From Alphaproteobacteria bacterium (lineage in GTDB: Bacteria > Pseudomonadota > Alphaproteobacteria > Rhodobacterales > Rhodobacteraceae), in NCBI GenBank assembly GCA_030433335.1, contig JAUILL010000002.1, positions 62,001-126,000 on the forward strand: a DNA stretch of 64,000 bases, given 5' to 3'. Positions 16,170 through 25,484 of this stretch are shown here, in pieces; position 1 is the stretch's first letter, and every line of letters begins with the position of its first letter. The notes beneath the pieces were generated by a model. It did not search any database and was not told the DNA's origin. It saw only the letters and a program-made list of their open reading frames with translations. The translations under genes and the position numbers were made by a program.

Positions 16170-17780
16170 ATGGTTTCGAACCAACATACGGGGCGGCCAG
16201 ACATGGCCGCCCCTGATGCTGCCAAAGCTCCGGCGATCGAGCTGCGCGGTATCTCGAAATCCTTTGGGCCCGTGCAGGCGAACAAGGACATCTCGATCCG
16301 CGTGATGCCCGGAACGATCCACGGGATTATCGGTGAGAATGGCGCAGGGAAATCGACGCTGATGTCGATCCTTTACGGCTTTTACAAGGCGGACGCGGGC
16401 GAGGTTTTTATCAACGGAACCAAGACCAACATCACCGACAGTCAGGCCGCTATCGCGGCGGGCATCGGCATGGTGTTCCAGCACTTCAAGTTGGTACCAA
16501 ATTTTACCGTCCTCGAGAATGTGATCCTCGGGGCCGAAGATGGCGCGTTGCTGCGTCCGTCGCTGGCCAAGGCGCGCAAGGAATTGACCGCGCTGGCCAA
16601 GGAATACGAGCTGAACGTAAACCCCGACTCGGTCGTCGAAGACCTGAGCGTCGGTCACCAGCAGCGGGTCGAAATCCTGAAGGCTCTGTACCGCCGCGCC
16701 GAGATCCTGATCCTCGATGAACCGACAGGCGTGCTGACCCCCGCCGAGGCAGACCACCTGTTCCGCATTCTGGAAAACCTGCGCCGCGAGGGCAAAACCA
16801 TCATCCTGATCACGCACAAGCTGCGCGAGATTATGGAAACCACCGACACCGTCAGCGTCATGCGCCGCGGTCAGATGACGGCCACTGTCAAAACCGCCGA
16901 GACCAGCCCCGAGCAATTGGCCGAGCTGATGGTCGGCCGCAAAGTGCTGCTGCGCGTGGACAAAACCGCGTCCCGACCGGGCGCGAAAATCCTCGAGATC
17001 GAGAACTTGCAAGTGATCGACAGCGCAGGAGTCGAGCGGCTCAAGGGCATTGATCTGAACATCCATGCCGGTGAAATCCTCGGGATTGCGGGCGTTGCAG
17101 GGAATGGGCAGTCCGAATTGCTCGAGGTCCTTGGCGGGATGAGAGAGGCTAAAGGCACCATTCGCCTGAACGGCCAGCCCCTGCCCTTGTCCGGTGCCGG
17201 ATCGGACGCCAGCGCACGTCGTGATCTGGGCATCGCCCACGTGCCAGAGGATCGCCACCGCGAAGGTCTGATCCTAGATTTTCACGCTTGGGAAAACGTC
17301 GCTTTTGGGTATCACCGCGATGCAAAATACCAGCGCGGGATGTTCATGGACAACTCCGCCTTGCGCGCCGATACCGAAGCCAAGATGGCCAAGTTCGACG
17401 TCCGCCCGCCGGACCCATGGCTCGCGGCCAAAAGCTTTTCCGGCGGCAACCAGCAAAAGATCGTCGTCGCGCGCGAAATCGAGCGCAATCCCGACCTGTT
17501 GCTGATCGGCCAGCCCACCCGCGGCGTCGACATCGGCGCGATCGAGTTCATCCACGAACAGATCATCGCTCTGCGCGACCAAGGCAAAGCGATCCTGCTC
17601 GTCTCGGTGGAACTAGACGAAATCTTTGCCCTTTCCGACAGGATCGCGGTGATGTTCGACGGCCAGATTATGGGCGTTCGCAACCCCGCCACCACCAACG
17701 AAAAAGAGTTGGGCCTGATGATGGCCGGTATTACCGACACCAGCGCCCTCGCAACACAAGAGGCGTCCCAAAATGGATAA
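16170..17780 (+). CDS. ABC transporter ATP-binding protein (double ABC domain, BMP/nucleoside type)
   Basis: A 536-residue protein with two ABC domains in tandem. The first has Walker A GENGAGKST (55-63), signature LSVGHQQR and Walker B ILILDEPTGVLTP. The second has a degenerate P-loop GVAGNGQSE, signature FSGGNQQK and LLIGQPTRGVDIGA lacking the usual Walker B glutamate. This asymmetry is normal for sugar/nucleoside importers of the YufO/NupO kind. The start is ATG 16170, 7 bases after the binding-protein stop; the track start at 16083 lies inside the upstream gene. It overlaps the first permease by 8 bases. Confidence 0.95.
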   Translation: MVSNQHTGRPDMAAPDAAKAPAIELRGISKSFGPVQANKDISIRVMPGTIHGIIGENGAGKSTLMSILYGFYKADAGEVFINGTKTNITDSQAAIAAGIGMVFQHFKLVPNFTVLENVILGAEDGALLRPSLAKARKELTALAKEYELNVNPDSVVEDLSVGHQQRVEILKALYRRAEILILDEPTGVLTPAEADHLFRILENLRREGKTIILITHKLREIMETTDTVSVMRRGQMTATVKTAETSPEQLAELMVGRKVLLRVDKTASRPGAKILEIENLQVIDSAGVERLKGIDLNIHAGEILGIAGVAGNGQSELLEVLGGMREAKGTIRLNGQPLPLSGAGSDASARRDLGIAHVPEDRHREGLILDFHAWENVAFGYHRDAKYQRGMFMDNSALRADTEAKMAKFDVRPPDPWLAAKSFSGGNQQKIVVAREIERNPDLLLIGQPTRGVDIGAIEFIHEQIIALRDQGKAILLVSVELDEIFALSDRIAVMFDGQIMGVRNPATTNEKELGLMMAGITDTSALATQEASQNG

Positions 17781-18864
17781 GATGCCCCGTTGGGCGGAGG
17801 TCTTTCTGGTCCCGCTCATCTCCCTGCTGCTGGCGGCGGTTCTGTCCGCGCTGGTGATCCTAGCCATCGGTGAAAACCCGTGGGCTGCGGTCAAAATGAT
17901 GGTCTCCGGCGCTTTGGGCTCGACCTATGGCTGGGGGTACACGCTGTACTACACCACCAACTTCATCTTCACCGGTCTGGCGGTCGCGGTGGCCTATCAC
18001 GCGCGGCTGTTCAATATCGGGGGCGAAGGTCAGGCGATGCTCGGCGGCCTTGGCGTGGCTTTGGCCTGTCTGTACTTGCCCCTACCCCACTGGCTGATCG
18101 CCCTGCCCATAGCGGCCGTTGGTGCGGCGCTGTTCGGGGCGGCTTGGGCGCTGATCCCCGCCTATCTACAAGCCAAACGCGGCAGCCATATCGTGATCAC
18201 CACGATCATGTTCAACTTTATCGCCGCGGGTCTTCTGAACTACCTCTTGGTAAACCTGATGCGCCCCGTTGGCTCGATGGACCCCGCTACCGACAAATTC
18301 CCCGAAGGCACCCACCTGCCCACCCTGCATGACCTGCTTGCCCCCATCGGGATCGAGTTCTCCAAGGCCGCGCCTGCCAACGTGACCTTTGTCGTCGGCC
18401 TGCTGGCCTGTCTGGTGGTCTGGCTTCTGCTTTGGCGCACGCGTCTGGGCTATGAAATCCGCGCGTTCGGGCATTCGGAGCCTGCAGCGGTCTACGCAGG
18501 CATTAACCCTGTCAAGATCACCATGATCGCCATGCTGATCTCTGGCGGCTTGGCTGGCATGATGGCCGTGAACAACGTCATGGGCGAAGCAGAACGTCTG
18601 GTCATGAACGCTGTCGAAGGCGCTGGCTTCATCGGGATCGCAGTCGCCCTGATGGGTCGCAACCACCCGTTTGGCGTCCTGATCGCGGCACTCCTGTTCG
18701 GCTTTCTGTACCAAGGCGGCGCGGAACTTGCCCTCTGGACCAGCATCCCGCGCGAGCTGATCGTCGTGATCCAAGCGCTCGTGATCCTGTTCACCGGCGC
18801 TCTCGACCACATGGTCCGAATGCCGCTAGAGCGCCTGTTCCTCGCCTTTAGAAAAGGAGCCTGA
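17773..18864 (+). CDS. ABC transporter permease, BMP/nucleoside importer subunit 1
   Basis: A 363-residue inner-membrane permease of the BPD_transp_2 family with about nine helices. The stretch LFNIGGEGQAMLGG is the conserved coupling region, and LLWRTRLGYEIRAFGHSEPAAVYAGINPVKITM is the second cytoplasmic motif. It overlaps the ATPase gene by 8 bases and is followed by the second permease after 2 bases, so the operon is tightly packed. Confidence 0.94.
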   Translation: MDKMPRWAEVFLVPLISLLLAAVLSALVILAIGENPWAAVKMMVSGALGSTYGWGYTLYYTTNFIFTGLAVAVAYHARLFNIGGEGQAMLGGLGVALACLYLPLPHWLIALPIAAVGAALFGAAWALIPAYLQAKRGSHIVITTIMFNFIAAGLLNYLLVNLMRPVGSMDPATDKFPEGTHLPTLHDLLAPIGIEFSKAAPANVTFVVGLLACLVVWLLLWRTRLGYEIRAFGHSEPAAVYAGINPVKITMIAMLISGGLAGMMAVNNVMGEAERLVMNAVEGAGFIGIAVALMGRNHPFGVLIAALLFGFLYQGGAELALWTSIPRELIVVIQALVILFTGALDHMVRMPLERLFLAFRKGA

Positions 18865-18866
18865 GC

Positions 18867-19832
18867 ATGGATTTTCTGACAATCATCCAGATCCTCGACT
18901 CCACCATCCGTCTGGCGACCCCGCTGCTTCTGGCCTGCCTCGCGGGCCTCTATAGCGAACGCGCGGGCGTTTTCGACATCGGGCTAGAGGGCAAGATGCT
19001 GGCCGCAGCCTTCCTCTCTGCCGCCGTCGCCTATGTGTCCGGTTCGGTCTGGTTGGGTCTGCTGGCGGGCATCGGCGCGTCGGTGCTGCTGGCGATGGTG
19101 CACGGCCTGGCCTCGATCACGTTCCGAGGCAACCAGTTGATCTCGGGCGTCGCGATTAACTTTCTGGCCGCCGGTCTAACCGTTCTGGTCGCCCAAAGCT
19201 GGTTCCAACAAGGCGGCCGCACCCCTAGCCTGATGGGCGGCGCACGGTTCGAACCAATCACCCTGCCATTTGCCGACGCCCTGTCTGGCGTCCCGTTCCT
19301 CGGACCAATCTATGGCGACCTGATCAGCGGCCATTCGGTGCTGGTCTACATGGCCTTTGCGATGGTGCCGATCACGTGGTGGGTGCTGTTCCGCACCCGC
19401 TTCGGCCTGCGCCTGCGGGCAGTGGGCGAGAACCCCGCCGCCGTCGACACCGCTGGCGTCTCGGTCACTCGTCTGCGCTATGCTGCCGTGTTGATCTGCG
19501 GCGTGCTCTGCGGTGTTGCCGGAGCCTATCTAGCAACCGGCCTGCAAGCGGGCTTTGTCAAAGACATGACTGCCGGCCGCGGCTTCATCGCACTGGCCGC
19601 GCTGATCTTTGCCAAGTGGCGCCCATGGAATGCGCTTTGGGCCTGCCTGCTGTTCGGCCTGCTCCAAGCCATTGCCCTGCGCTACCAGAACCTCGACCTT
19701 GGCGGGATCGTCATTCCGGTTCAGGTCATGGACGTGCTGCCCTATATCCTGACGGTGATCTTCCTCGCGGGCTTTGTGGGCAAAGCCATTCCTCCCCGAG
19801 CGGGCGGCGAGCCCTACGTCAAAGAGCGTTAA
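18867..19832 (+). CDS. ABC transporter permease, BMP/nucleoside importer subunit 2
   Basis: A 321-residue permease homologous to the previous subunit and shorter at the N-terminus. SERAGVFDIGLEGKMLAAAF corresponds to the coupling region, and FRTRFGLRLRAVGENPAAVDTAGVSVTRLRY to the second conserved cytoplasmic segment. GAYLATGLQAGFVKDMTAGRGFIALAALIFAKWRP is typical of the YufQ/NupQ-like partner. Last gene of the importer operon, followed by a hairpin terminator. Confidence 0.94.
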   Translation: MDFLTIIQILDSTIRLATPLLLACLAGLYSERAGVFDIGLEGKMLAAAFLSAAVAYVSGSVWLGLLAGIGASVLLAMVHGLASITFRGNQLISGVAINFLAAGLTVLVAQSWFQQGGRTPSLMGGARFEPITLPFADALSGVPFLGPIYGDLISGHSVLVYMAFAMVPITWWVLFRTRFGLRLRAVGENPAAVDTAGVSVTRLRYAAVLICGVLCGVAGAYLATGLQAGFVKDMTAGRGFIALAALIFAKWRPWNALWACLLFGLLQAIALRYQNLDLGGIVIPVQVMDVLPYILTVIFLAGFVGKAIPPRAGGEPYVKER

Positions 19833-19840
19833 CCAAAAAG

Positions 19841-19865
19841 CGGGGCCCAAGCGGCCCCGTTTCTG
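19841..19865 (+). terminator. Terminator of the importer operon
   Basis: CGGGGCC-CAAGC-GGCCCCG stem flanked by AAAAAG on the left and TTTCTG on the right, 9 bases after the last permease stop. Confidence 0.7.
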
Positions 19866-19946
19866 CAACGCAACAGGTGCGTCCCGAAGTGACTGGCCCG
19901 TTGCGATTTTCTTGTGCCCCGCACAAGTCACGCGCTACGGTGAACC

Positions 19947-20858
19947 ATGCAGATCTACCTCCCGATTGCCGAAGTCTCAGTTAACGCGTTCCTCCTGCTT
20001 GGGCTCGGAGGGATCGTAGGCCTATTGTCCGGCATGTTCGGCGTCGGCGGGGGCTTTTTGATCACCCCGCTCCTGTTTTTCATCGGCGTGCCGCCTGCGG
20101 TCGCTGTGGCAACAGGCGCGAACCAGATCGTTGCGTCCTCGTTCTCGGCCCTTATGGCGCATCTGAAACGCAAAACGGTCGACTTCAAGATGGGCTCGGT
20201 GCTGCTTGCTGGCGGTCTGGTTGGATCGGCGCTCGGGGTCTACGTTTTCACGCTGCTGAAACAGCTCGGCCAGGTCGACCTGTTGGTGAACCTGTTCTAC
20301 GTGGTGTTCCTTGGCATCGTCGGCGGCCTGATGATGATCGAGAGCCTGAACGCCCTGCGCAAATCCAAACGCCAAGGCCCCACCAAAGCCAAAAAGCGCG
20401 GCCGAGGCATCGTGCAAACTATGCCGCTGAAGATGCGCTTCCGCGCGTCGGGCCTCTATATCTCCGCGATCCCTCCGTTTTTGGTCGGCCTCTCGGTCGG
20501 CGTTCTCTCGGCTATTATGGGCGTGGGAGGCGGCTTTATCATGGTGCCCGCGATGATCTACATCCTCGGCATGCCCACCAAGGTCGTGATCGGCACATCC
20601 CTGTTCCAAATCATCTTCGTGACCGCCTTTACGACACTGCTGCATGCCACGACGAACTATACCGTCGACATCGTGCTCGCACTGTTGCTGCTGGTCGGCG
20701 GCGTGATCGGGGCACAATTCGGCACACAGATCGGCGCGAAGCTCAAAGCGGAACAGTTGCGGATCGCACTCGCAGGACTGGTCCTGATCGTGTGTGGCAA
20801 ACTAGCGCTCGACCTGCTGCTCACCCCATCCGACCTCTATTCGATCGGAACGTCGTGA
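19947..20858 (+). CDS. TSUP family sulfite/sulfonate exporter-like permease (TauE/SafE)
   Basis: A 303-residue membrane protein with the TauE/SafE pseudo-repeat: GGIVGLLSGMFGVGGGFLITPLLFFIGVPPAVAVATGANQ in the first half and SVGVLSAIMGVGGGFIMVPAMIYILGMPTKVVIGTSLFQ in the second. The family moves small sulfur-containing or organic anions. A basic cytoplasmic loop (KSKRQGPTKAKKRGRG) separates the halves. Its stop overlaps the ATG of the TIGR02186 gene (TGATG), so the two probably act together. Confidence 0.92.
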   Translation: MQIYLPIAEVSVNAFLLLGLGGIVGLLSGMFGVGGGFLITPLLFFIGVPPAVAVATGANQIVASSFSALMAHLKRKTVDFKMGSVLLAGGLVGSALGVYVFTLLKQLGQVDLLVNLFYVVFLGIVGGLMMIESLNALRKSKRQGPTKAKKRGRGIVQTMPLKMRFRASGLYISAIPPFLVGLSVGVLSAIMGVGGGFIMVPAMIYILGMPTKVVIGTSLFQIIFVTAFTTLLHATTNYTVDIVLALLLLVGGVIGAQFGTQIGAKLKAEQLRIALAGLVLIVCGKLALDLLLTPSDLYSIGTS

Positions 20859-21625
20859 TGCGGTTTCTTGCCTCTCTCGTCACGCTCGTCTTCCTGTCGC
20901 TTCCGTTGGCCGCCGAAGAACTCGTCCTCGGCCTCAGCCAAGAGGAAGTGCGGATCACCACCCGCTTCGACGGCTCTGACATCCTGATCTACGGTGCGAT
21001 CAAGCGCGATCTCAGTGAAGTCGATCCCGAAGATGAACCCCTAAACGTCATCATCACCGTCGCAGGTCCCTCGGGCCCAACCACCGTCTGGCGCAAAGAG
21101 CGCGTGGGCGGCATCTGGATGAACACCGATTCAGTCGAGATCGATCGCGCCCCCAGTTTCTATGCAGTCGCAACCACCGCCCCCCTGCCCGACATTCTGT
21201 CCGAGACCGAGGACCTACGGCACAAAATCTCGATCCCACGCGCGATCCGGTCGGTGGGGGCCCCGCGCAACATCGAAGACGCAGAAAGCTTTACCGACGC
21301 CCTGATCCGGATCAGGGAGCGCAACGGCTCTTATCTCGTTTACGAAAAATCGGCACAGCTGCGCGAAGATACCCTGTTCGACACACGGATCACCCTGCCT
21401 GCAAACCTGACCGAAGGCGAATACACAACGCGCATTTTCGTCACCCGCGATGGCGCAGTCCTGACCCACGAACAAGCCCCGATCCTCGTGCGCAAAGTCG
21501 GCCTTGAACGCTGGCTCTTTACCCTATCCCGCCAACAGCCACTGCTTTACGGCCTCCTCAGCCTCGCGCTAGCGGTCGCAGCAGGTTGGGGCGCATCGAC
21601 CTTCTTCCAGTTGATCCGCCGTTGA
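20858..21625 (+). CDS. TIGR02186 family periplasmic protein with C-terminal anchor
   Basis: A 255-residue protein with a signal peptide (MRFLASLVTLVFLSLPLAAEE), an extracytoplasmic beta-rich region, and one C-terminal transmembrane helix (LLYGLLSLALAVAAGWGASTFF). EELVLGLSQEEVRITTRFDGSDILIYGAI matches the TIGR02186 family, recurrently linked to TSUP permeases in alphaproteobacteria. It likely supports the neighbouring permease; the mechanism is unknown. Start at ATG 20858, overlapping the permease stop; the track start at 20792 lies inside the permease gene. Confidence 0.85.
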   Translation: MRFLASLVTLVFLSLPLAAEELVLGLSQEEVRITTRFDGSDILIYGAIKRDLSEVDPEDEPLNVIITVAGPSGPTTVWRKERVGGIWMNTDSVEIDRAPSFYAVATTAPLPDILSETEDLRHKISIPRAIRSVGAPRNIEDAESFTDALIRIRERNGSYLVYEKSAQLREDTLFDTRITLPANLTEGEYTTRIFVTRDGAVLTHEQAPILVRKVGLERWLFTLSRQQPLLYGLLSLALAVAAGWGASTFFQLIRR

Positions 21626-21647
21626 TTTCTTTTTGCCAAAAATACTC
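21626..21647 (+). repeat. Dispersed CTTGGCA-AAATACC-type motif, copy 1
   Basis: TTTCTTTTTGCCAAAAATACTC directly after the TIGR02186 stop. Related strings occur at 27769-27790 (minus), 47501-47519 and 58747-58766, always next to a gene end. Confidence 0.4.
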
Positions 21648-21689
21648 ATTGAACGACGCGAGCCACACGCGCACCGTTGAGCAATCGCT

Positions 21690-23213
21690 CTATTCCGTGA
21701 AATCCATCTGCAACGGCGCCGGCGTGCCACCCAGATCCGCCACGCTCAGTGGCCCACTTGGTTTCGACAGCCTTGGCCGCACCACCCAATACAGCCGTTC
21801 CGACGCACGAGTTACCGCCACGTAAGCCAAACGCTTCCACAAAGGTTGCCCAGCCTCGGTCCGCCCCATCCGCGCCGCCGCATAGATATCGGGCGCAAAG
21901 ACCTGCACATCACTCCACTGAGAACCCTGCGCTTTGTGGATTGTGACCGCGGCTCCATGCAGGAACGCCGCCCCCATACGCGCCGCAAAAGGAATAAAGG
22001 GCTCTTCCTCTTCGGGTTTCTCGATTTTCACAATAGACGCCGCGCTAACCTGCGGCTCTTCAGCCCCCAGCACATGCAGCCGCGAGAAACCCGGCTTACG
22101 CCCAGGCCCCAAATAGACGACCTGCGCCCCTTTGATCAGCCCGCGGGCCTCCAGATCGATACGCTTCTTCCGGTGCTTCAGTGGCAACTCGATCCCGTCG
22201 CAGATCAGTGGCTCGCCTTCCAACAGCTCCGTCTCGGGCGCGCCGTAGACGCTACGGAACGCCTTGATCAGCCGGATGCGCGTCGCATTCCGCCACACCA
22301 GAACGGGGCTGCGGGCCATCAGGTCAACCTCAACCCGCTGGCCCCAGATCACGCGATCGTCTTCGCGGGCTTTTTGCTCGATCAGACGCTCGAAATCCTC
22401 GAACCCCAAATCAGGGTCCGCCAAAGCATGGGCGACGTCCAGAATGGGGCTATCGCCTGACTGACGGTGAATGCGGTTCAGGTGCATCACTGCGGGCTCG
22501 GGCAGCTTGTCAAACACCATCTTGCCTGACTGGTTCACAGGCGCAAGCTGCGCCGGATCGCCAAACAGCATCAAGGTCGGGAAAATATCGCGCAGGTCAT
22601 CATACTGCCGGTCGTCCAGCATCGACGCCTCGTCCACCAGACCGATGTCCAAAGGATGCTCGCGGCGCTTCCATCCCGTGATGAAGTCCGACCCGCGCAG
22701 TCCCGCCGCTGCCAGAGCGCCGGGCACCGATTTGTGCAGCTCGTAACTGGCTTTGGCCCGTTCAAGCGCCTCGTCTGTCAGGGCTTCGATCTCTGGCCGT
22801 TCTGCATTGCCGGCCAGCCACTCGGCCACACGCTCGAATTCCGGATCGTAAACGGGGCTATACAGGATCCGGTGAATCGTGGTCGCGGGCACACCGCGCA
22901 TCCGAAGAACACTGGCTGCTTTGTTCGTCGGCGCCAGAATGGCCAACGTCCGCCGTTCTTTCTTTTTGCGGCCCTCGTAGTCGCCGGAAACGATCTCGAC
23001 CCCAGCATCCTCCAAGGCCTTTACCACCGAGGCCAAGAGCATTGTCTTACCCGATCCCGCCTTACCCGTGACAGCCAGAATGGACTGCTTTTCCTCGATC
23101 AAGGGGGTCAGGATGCCCTCGTCCAAATCCACGCCAACACCCCGCAGCATCTGCGTGATACGGTCGTGGGCCTCGGCCTGATCTTCGGAGAAGGTAATGC
23201 TAGGAACGCTCAT
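21690..23213 (-). CDS. RecD-like superfamily 1B DNA helicase
   Basis: A 507-residue helicase. Motif I (Walker A) is TGKAGSGKTML, motif Ia ILAPTNKAASVLR, motif II GLVDEASMLDD, motif III LFGDPAQLAPV, the SH3-like segment has AVTIHKAQGSQW and motif VI is YVAVTRASERLYW. The order and the THKSQG-like motif place it with RecD/RecD2/Dda enzymes rather than UvrD. No RecB or RecC is nearby, so it likely works alone. The start is ATG 23213; the eight extra residues in the track (MPLCSVRA) are not needed. Conserved in Rhodobacteraceae; its exact role is unknown. Confidence 0.9.
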   Translation of the reverse strand: MSVPSITFSEDQAEAHDRITQMLRGVGVDLDEGILTPLIEEKQSILAVTGKAGSGKTMLLASVVKALEDAGVEIVSGDYEGRKKKERRTLAILAPTNKAASVLRMRGVPATTIHRILYSPVYDPEFERVAEWLAGNAERPEIEALTDEALERAKASYELHKSVPGALAAAGLRGSDFITGWKRREHPLDIGLVDEASMLDDRQYDDLRDIFPTLMLFGDPAQLAPVNQSGKMVFDKLPEPAVMHLNRIHRQSGDSPILDVAHALADPDLGFEDFERLIEQKAREDDRVIWGQRVEVDLMARSPVLVWRNATRIRLIKAFRSVYGAPETELLEGEPLICDGIELPLKHRKKRIDLEARGLIKGAQVVYLGPGRKPGFSRLHVLGAEEPQVSAASIVKIEKPEEEEPFIPFAARMGAAFLHGAAVTIHKAQGSQWSDVQVFAPDIYAAARMGRTEAGQPLWKRLAYVAVTRASERLYWVVRPRLSKPSGPLSVADLGGTPAPLQMDFTE

Positions 23214-23273
23214 GGCGCGGACACTACACAGCGGCACGGGTCAACGGAACTGGCAAAACGCCCTGCGCCGCCC

Positions 23274-23990
23274 CTAGACCAGAATGAAGCCGTGAGAAAT
23301 CGCTTTGGCCACCGCGTGCGTGGTATTCGTGGCATCCAGTTTCCGGCGCGCGGATTCGATATAGGCGCGCAAAGTATGCTCCGAGATATCCAGTTTTACC
23401 GCGATCTGCGCACGGCTCATCCCCCTGGCAAGAAAAGACATTGCGTCGATCTCGCGAGGCGACAGAGCCCGTCTCGGTTCAGAGCATAGGGATGGATCAA
23501 TCTCGAGGATACGGGCATTCAGGAACTGGCAGATGGTCATCAGATTGCTCATCTCCCCTGCCCATTTCTCGCGCCAGTCCGCCGCACTGCCCCCACCACA
23601 GAGGCTAAGCGCCGCATATTGTCCTCGGGGGCCGCGGATCGGAACCGTGTATCCATTGGGGCCGAGCCCGTGTTCCAGCGCAAATTGATAGATTATTTGG
23701 GCTTGGCGACCGGACCAATCCAAATCCTGCCAATCCACAGGAAGGTAGCTGTTGTAACAAGCCAGCACGACCGGATCGTGGCGGTCGAGACCGTTCGTGA
23801 AATACTCGTCGATCCATTTCTGCGGAAACGTTCCGTAGACGCGCACTTGGCCATCTGGCTGCATCACGAAGAAGGCTGACTGCGTCACGTCAAATATGTC
23901 GCAAAGGCTTGCCACGAAAGCATTCAGCGCGGCTTCGTCTGAAATCACGCGAATTCGGTCAAGCAAAGGTGCGAGAGAATTATCCAGCAC
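23274..23990 (-). CDS. LuxR family transcriptional regulator with autoinducer-binding domain
   Basis: A 238-residue quorum-sensing type regulator. The N-terminal autoinducer domain keeps the residues that contact acyl-homoserine lactones: Trp59, Tyr63, Asp72-Pro73, Trp87 and Gly113. The C-terminal LuxR helix-turn-helix is LSPREIDAMSFLARGMSRAQIAVKLDISEHTLRAYIESARRKL. The start is GTG 23990, 7-8 bases after AGGAG. No luxI lies in the window, so it is a solo on this evidence. It sits just downstream of ccrA, on the same strand but behind the ccrA terminator. Confidence 0.93.
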   Translation of the reverse strand: MLDNSLAPLLDRIRVISDEAALNAFVASLCDIFDVTQSAFFVMQPDGQVRVYGTFPQKWIDEYFTNGLDRHDPVVLACYNSYLPVDWQDLDWSGRQAQIIYQFALEHGLGPNGYTVPIRGPRGQYAALSLCGGGSAADWREKWAGEMSNLMTICQFLNARILEIDPSLCSEPRRALSPREIDAMSFLARGMSRAQIAVKLDISEHTLRAYIESARRKLDATNTTHAVAKAISHGFILV

Positions 23991-24142
23991 AATTAGGCTC
24001 CTGATAAAAAGGAGGCGGTCGGCAATTCACTCCGGACCGCAAAACAGACTTAAACAAACGCCGTCAGATTGCGGCGAAGGGCCCGCAACTTCAAGGATTT
24101 AATTTCAGCTAACATTTATTTCTGTAATGCCCTCAAAGAAAA

Positions 24143-24171
24143 AGCCGCGTATCCCGGCAGGACACGCGGCT
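24143..24171 (-). terminator. Intrinsic terminator of ccrA
   Basis: Perfect 8-bp stem AGCCGCGT / ACGCGGCT with a 13-base loop, followed on the minus strand by TTTTTC. It lies 30 bases after the ccrA stop. Confidence 0.85.
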
Positions 24172-24200
24172 AAATTTAAGCGGCTTCTAGGTCTTCGCGC

Positions 24201-25484
24201 TTAGCGCGCTTCGAGCGCCTCTTCAAAGGTGCGCAGGCCAGTTTTCGGAGCCTGAACCAGCACGGCCATGTTGCCGGGCTTGTGCTCGTTGCGCAGCATT
24301 TTGGTGTGTGCCTGCGGGATCTGTTCCCACTCGAACACTTCGGACATGCAGGGGTCCAGACGACGCTCGCACATCAGGCGGTTCGCCGAGGCAGCCTGCT
24401 TGAGGTTCGCAAAGTGCGAGCCTTGCAGACGCTTCTGGTGCATCCACATGTAGCGCACGTCGAAGGTACAGTTGAAGCCCGAGGTGCCCGCGCAGATCAC
24501 AACGATACCGCCCTTTTTCACGATCAGGGTCGAGACCGGGAAGGTCGATTCACCAGGGTGTTCGAAGACCATGTCAACGTTCACGCCCTTGCCGGTGATG
24601 TCCCAGATCGCCTTGCCGAACTTGCGCGCTTCTTTGAGCCACGCATTGTATTCGGGCGAGTTCACGGTGGGCAGTTGGCCCCAGCAGTCGAACTCTTTGC
24701 GGTTGATGACGCCTTTCGCGCCCTGATCCAGAACGAACTGACGCTTGCTCTCGTCCGAGATGACGCCGATCGCGTTCGCACCTGCAGTATTCGCCAGCTG
24801 GATCGCATAGGATCCCAGACCGCCCGAAGCACCCCAAACCAGAACGTTCTGGCCGGGCTTCAGCTCGTGGGGGTGGTGGCCGAACAGCATGCGGTATGCG
24901 GTTGCCAGAGTCAGAGTGTAGCAGGCGCTCTCTTCCCAAGTCAGATGCTTGGGGCGGGGCATCAGCTGCTGGGCCTGAACGCGGGTGAACTGAGAGAACG
25001 AACCGTCACCGGTCTCGTAGCCCCAGATGCGCTGAGTCGGAGAGAACATCGGATCGCCGCCGTTACACTCTTCGTCGTCGCCATCATCCTGGTTACAATG
25101 GATGACAACTTCATCACCCACCTTCCAGTTTTTCACTTTATCGCCAACGGCCCACACAATCCCCGAGGCATCCGAGCCTGCGATGTGGTAGTCTTGCTTG
25201 TGAACATCAAAGGGCGAGATCGGCTGACCCAGACCAGCCCACACGCCATTATAGTTAACACCGGCAGCCATCACGAGGACCAGCACTTCGTGGCTGTCGA
25301 TTTGCCAAGTGTCTACGACCTCTTTCTGGAACGAAGTTTCCGGTTCGCCGTGACGCTCGCGGCGGATCGCCCACGCATACATTTTCGGGGGAACATACCC
25401 GAGGGGCGGCATTTCGCCCACTTCGTACAGTTCCTTTTCCGGCGCATCGTAGGGGGCAATCCCAGTGTTTGTATCAAGTGCCAT
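24201..25484 (-). CDS. ccrA: Crotonyl-CoA carboxylase/reductase
   Basis: Key enzyme of the ethylmalonyl-CoA pathway, converting crotonyl-CoA, CO2 and NADPH to ethylmalonyl-CoA. 427 residues of the medium-chain dehydrogenase/reductase fold with an N-terminal extension: IAPYDAPEKELYEVGEMPPLGYVPPKMYAWAIRRERHG is diagnostic of the Ccr branch. The nucleotide-binding motif is VWGASGGLGSYAIQLANTAGANAIGV. The start is ATG 25484 behind GGAGG; the track start at 25562 is rejected. Divergent from ecm across 282 bases, an arrangement I associate with Rhodobacteraceae. Confidence 0.97.
   Translation of the reverse strand: MALDTNTGIAPYDAPEKELYEVGEMPPLGYVPPKMYAWAIRRERHGEPETSFQKEVVDTWQIDSHEVLVLVMAAGVNYNGVWAGLGQPISPFDVHKQDYHIAGSDASGIVWAVGDKVKNWKVGDEVVIHCNQDDGDDEECNGGDPMFSPTQRIWGYETGDGSFSQFTRVQAQQLMPRPKHLTWEESACYTLTLATAYRMLFGHHPHELKPGQNVLVWGASGGLGSYAIQLANTAGANAIGVISDESKRQFVLDQGAKGVINRKEFDCWGQLPTVNSPEYNAWLKEARKFGKAIWDITGKGVNVDMVFEHPGESTFPVSTLIVKKGGIVVICAGTSGFNCTFDVRYMWMHQKRLQGSHFANLKQAASANRLMCERRLDPCMSEVFEWEQIPQAHTKMLRNEHKPGNMAVLVQAPKTGLRTFEEALEAR

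Noticed and set aside
14783-16291. 502-residue frame opposite the BMP binding protein
   Set aside because: Shadow of a well supported plus-strand gene.
23991-24142. A luxI remnant or lux box beside the LuxR gene
   Set aside because: The 150-base gap shows no synthase-like frame and no convincing lux-box dyad.
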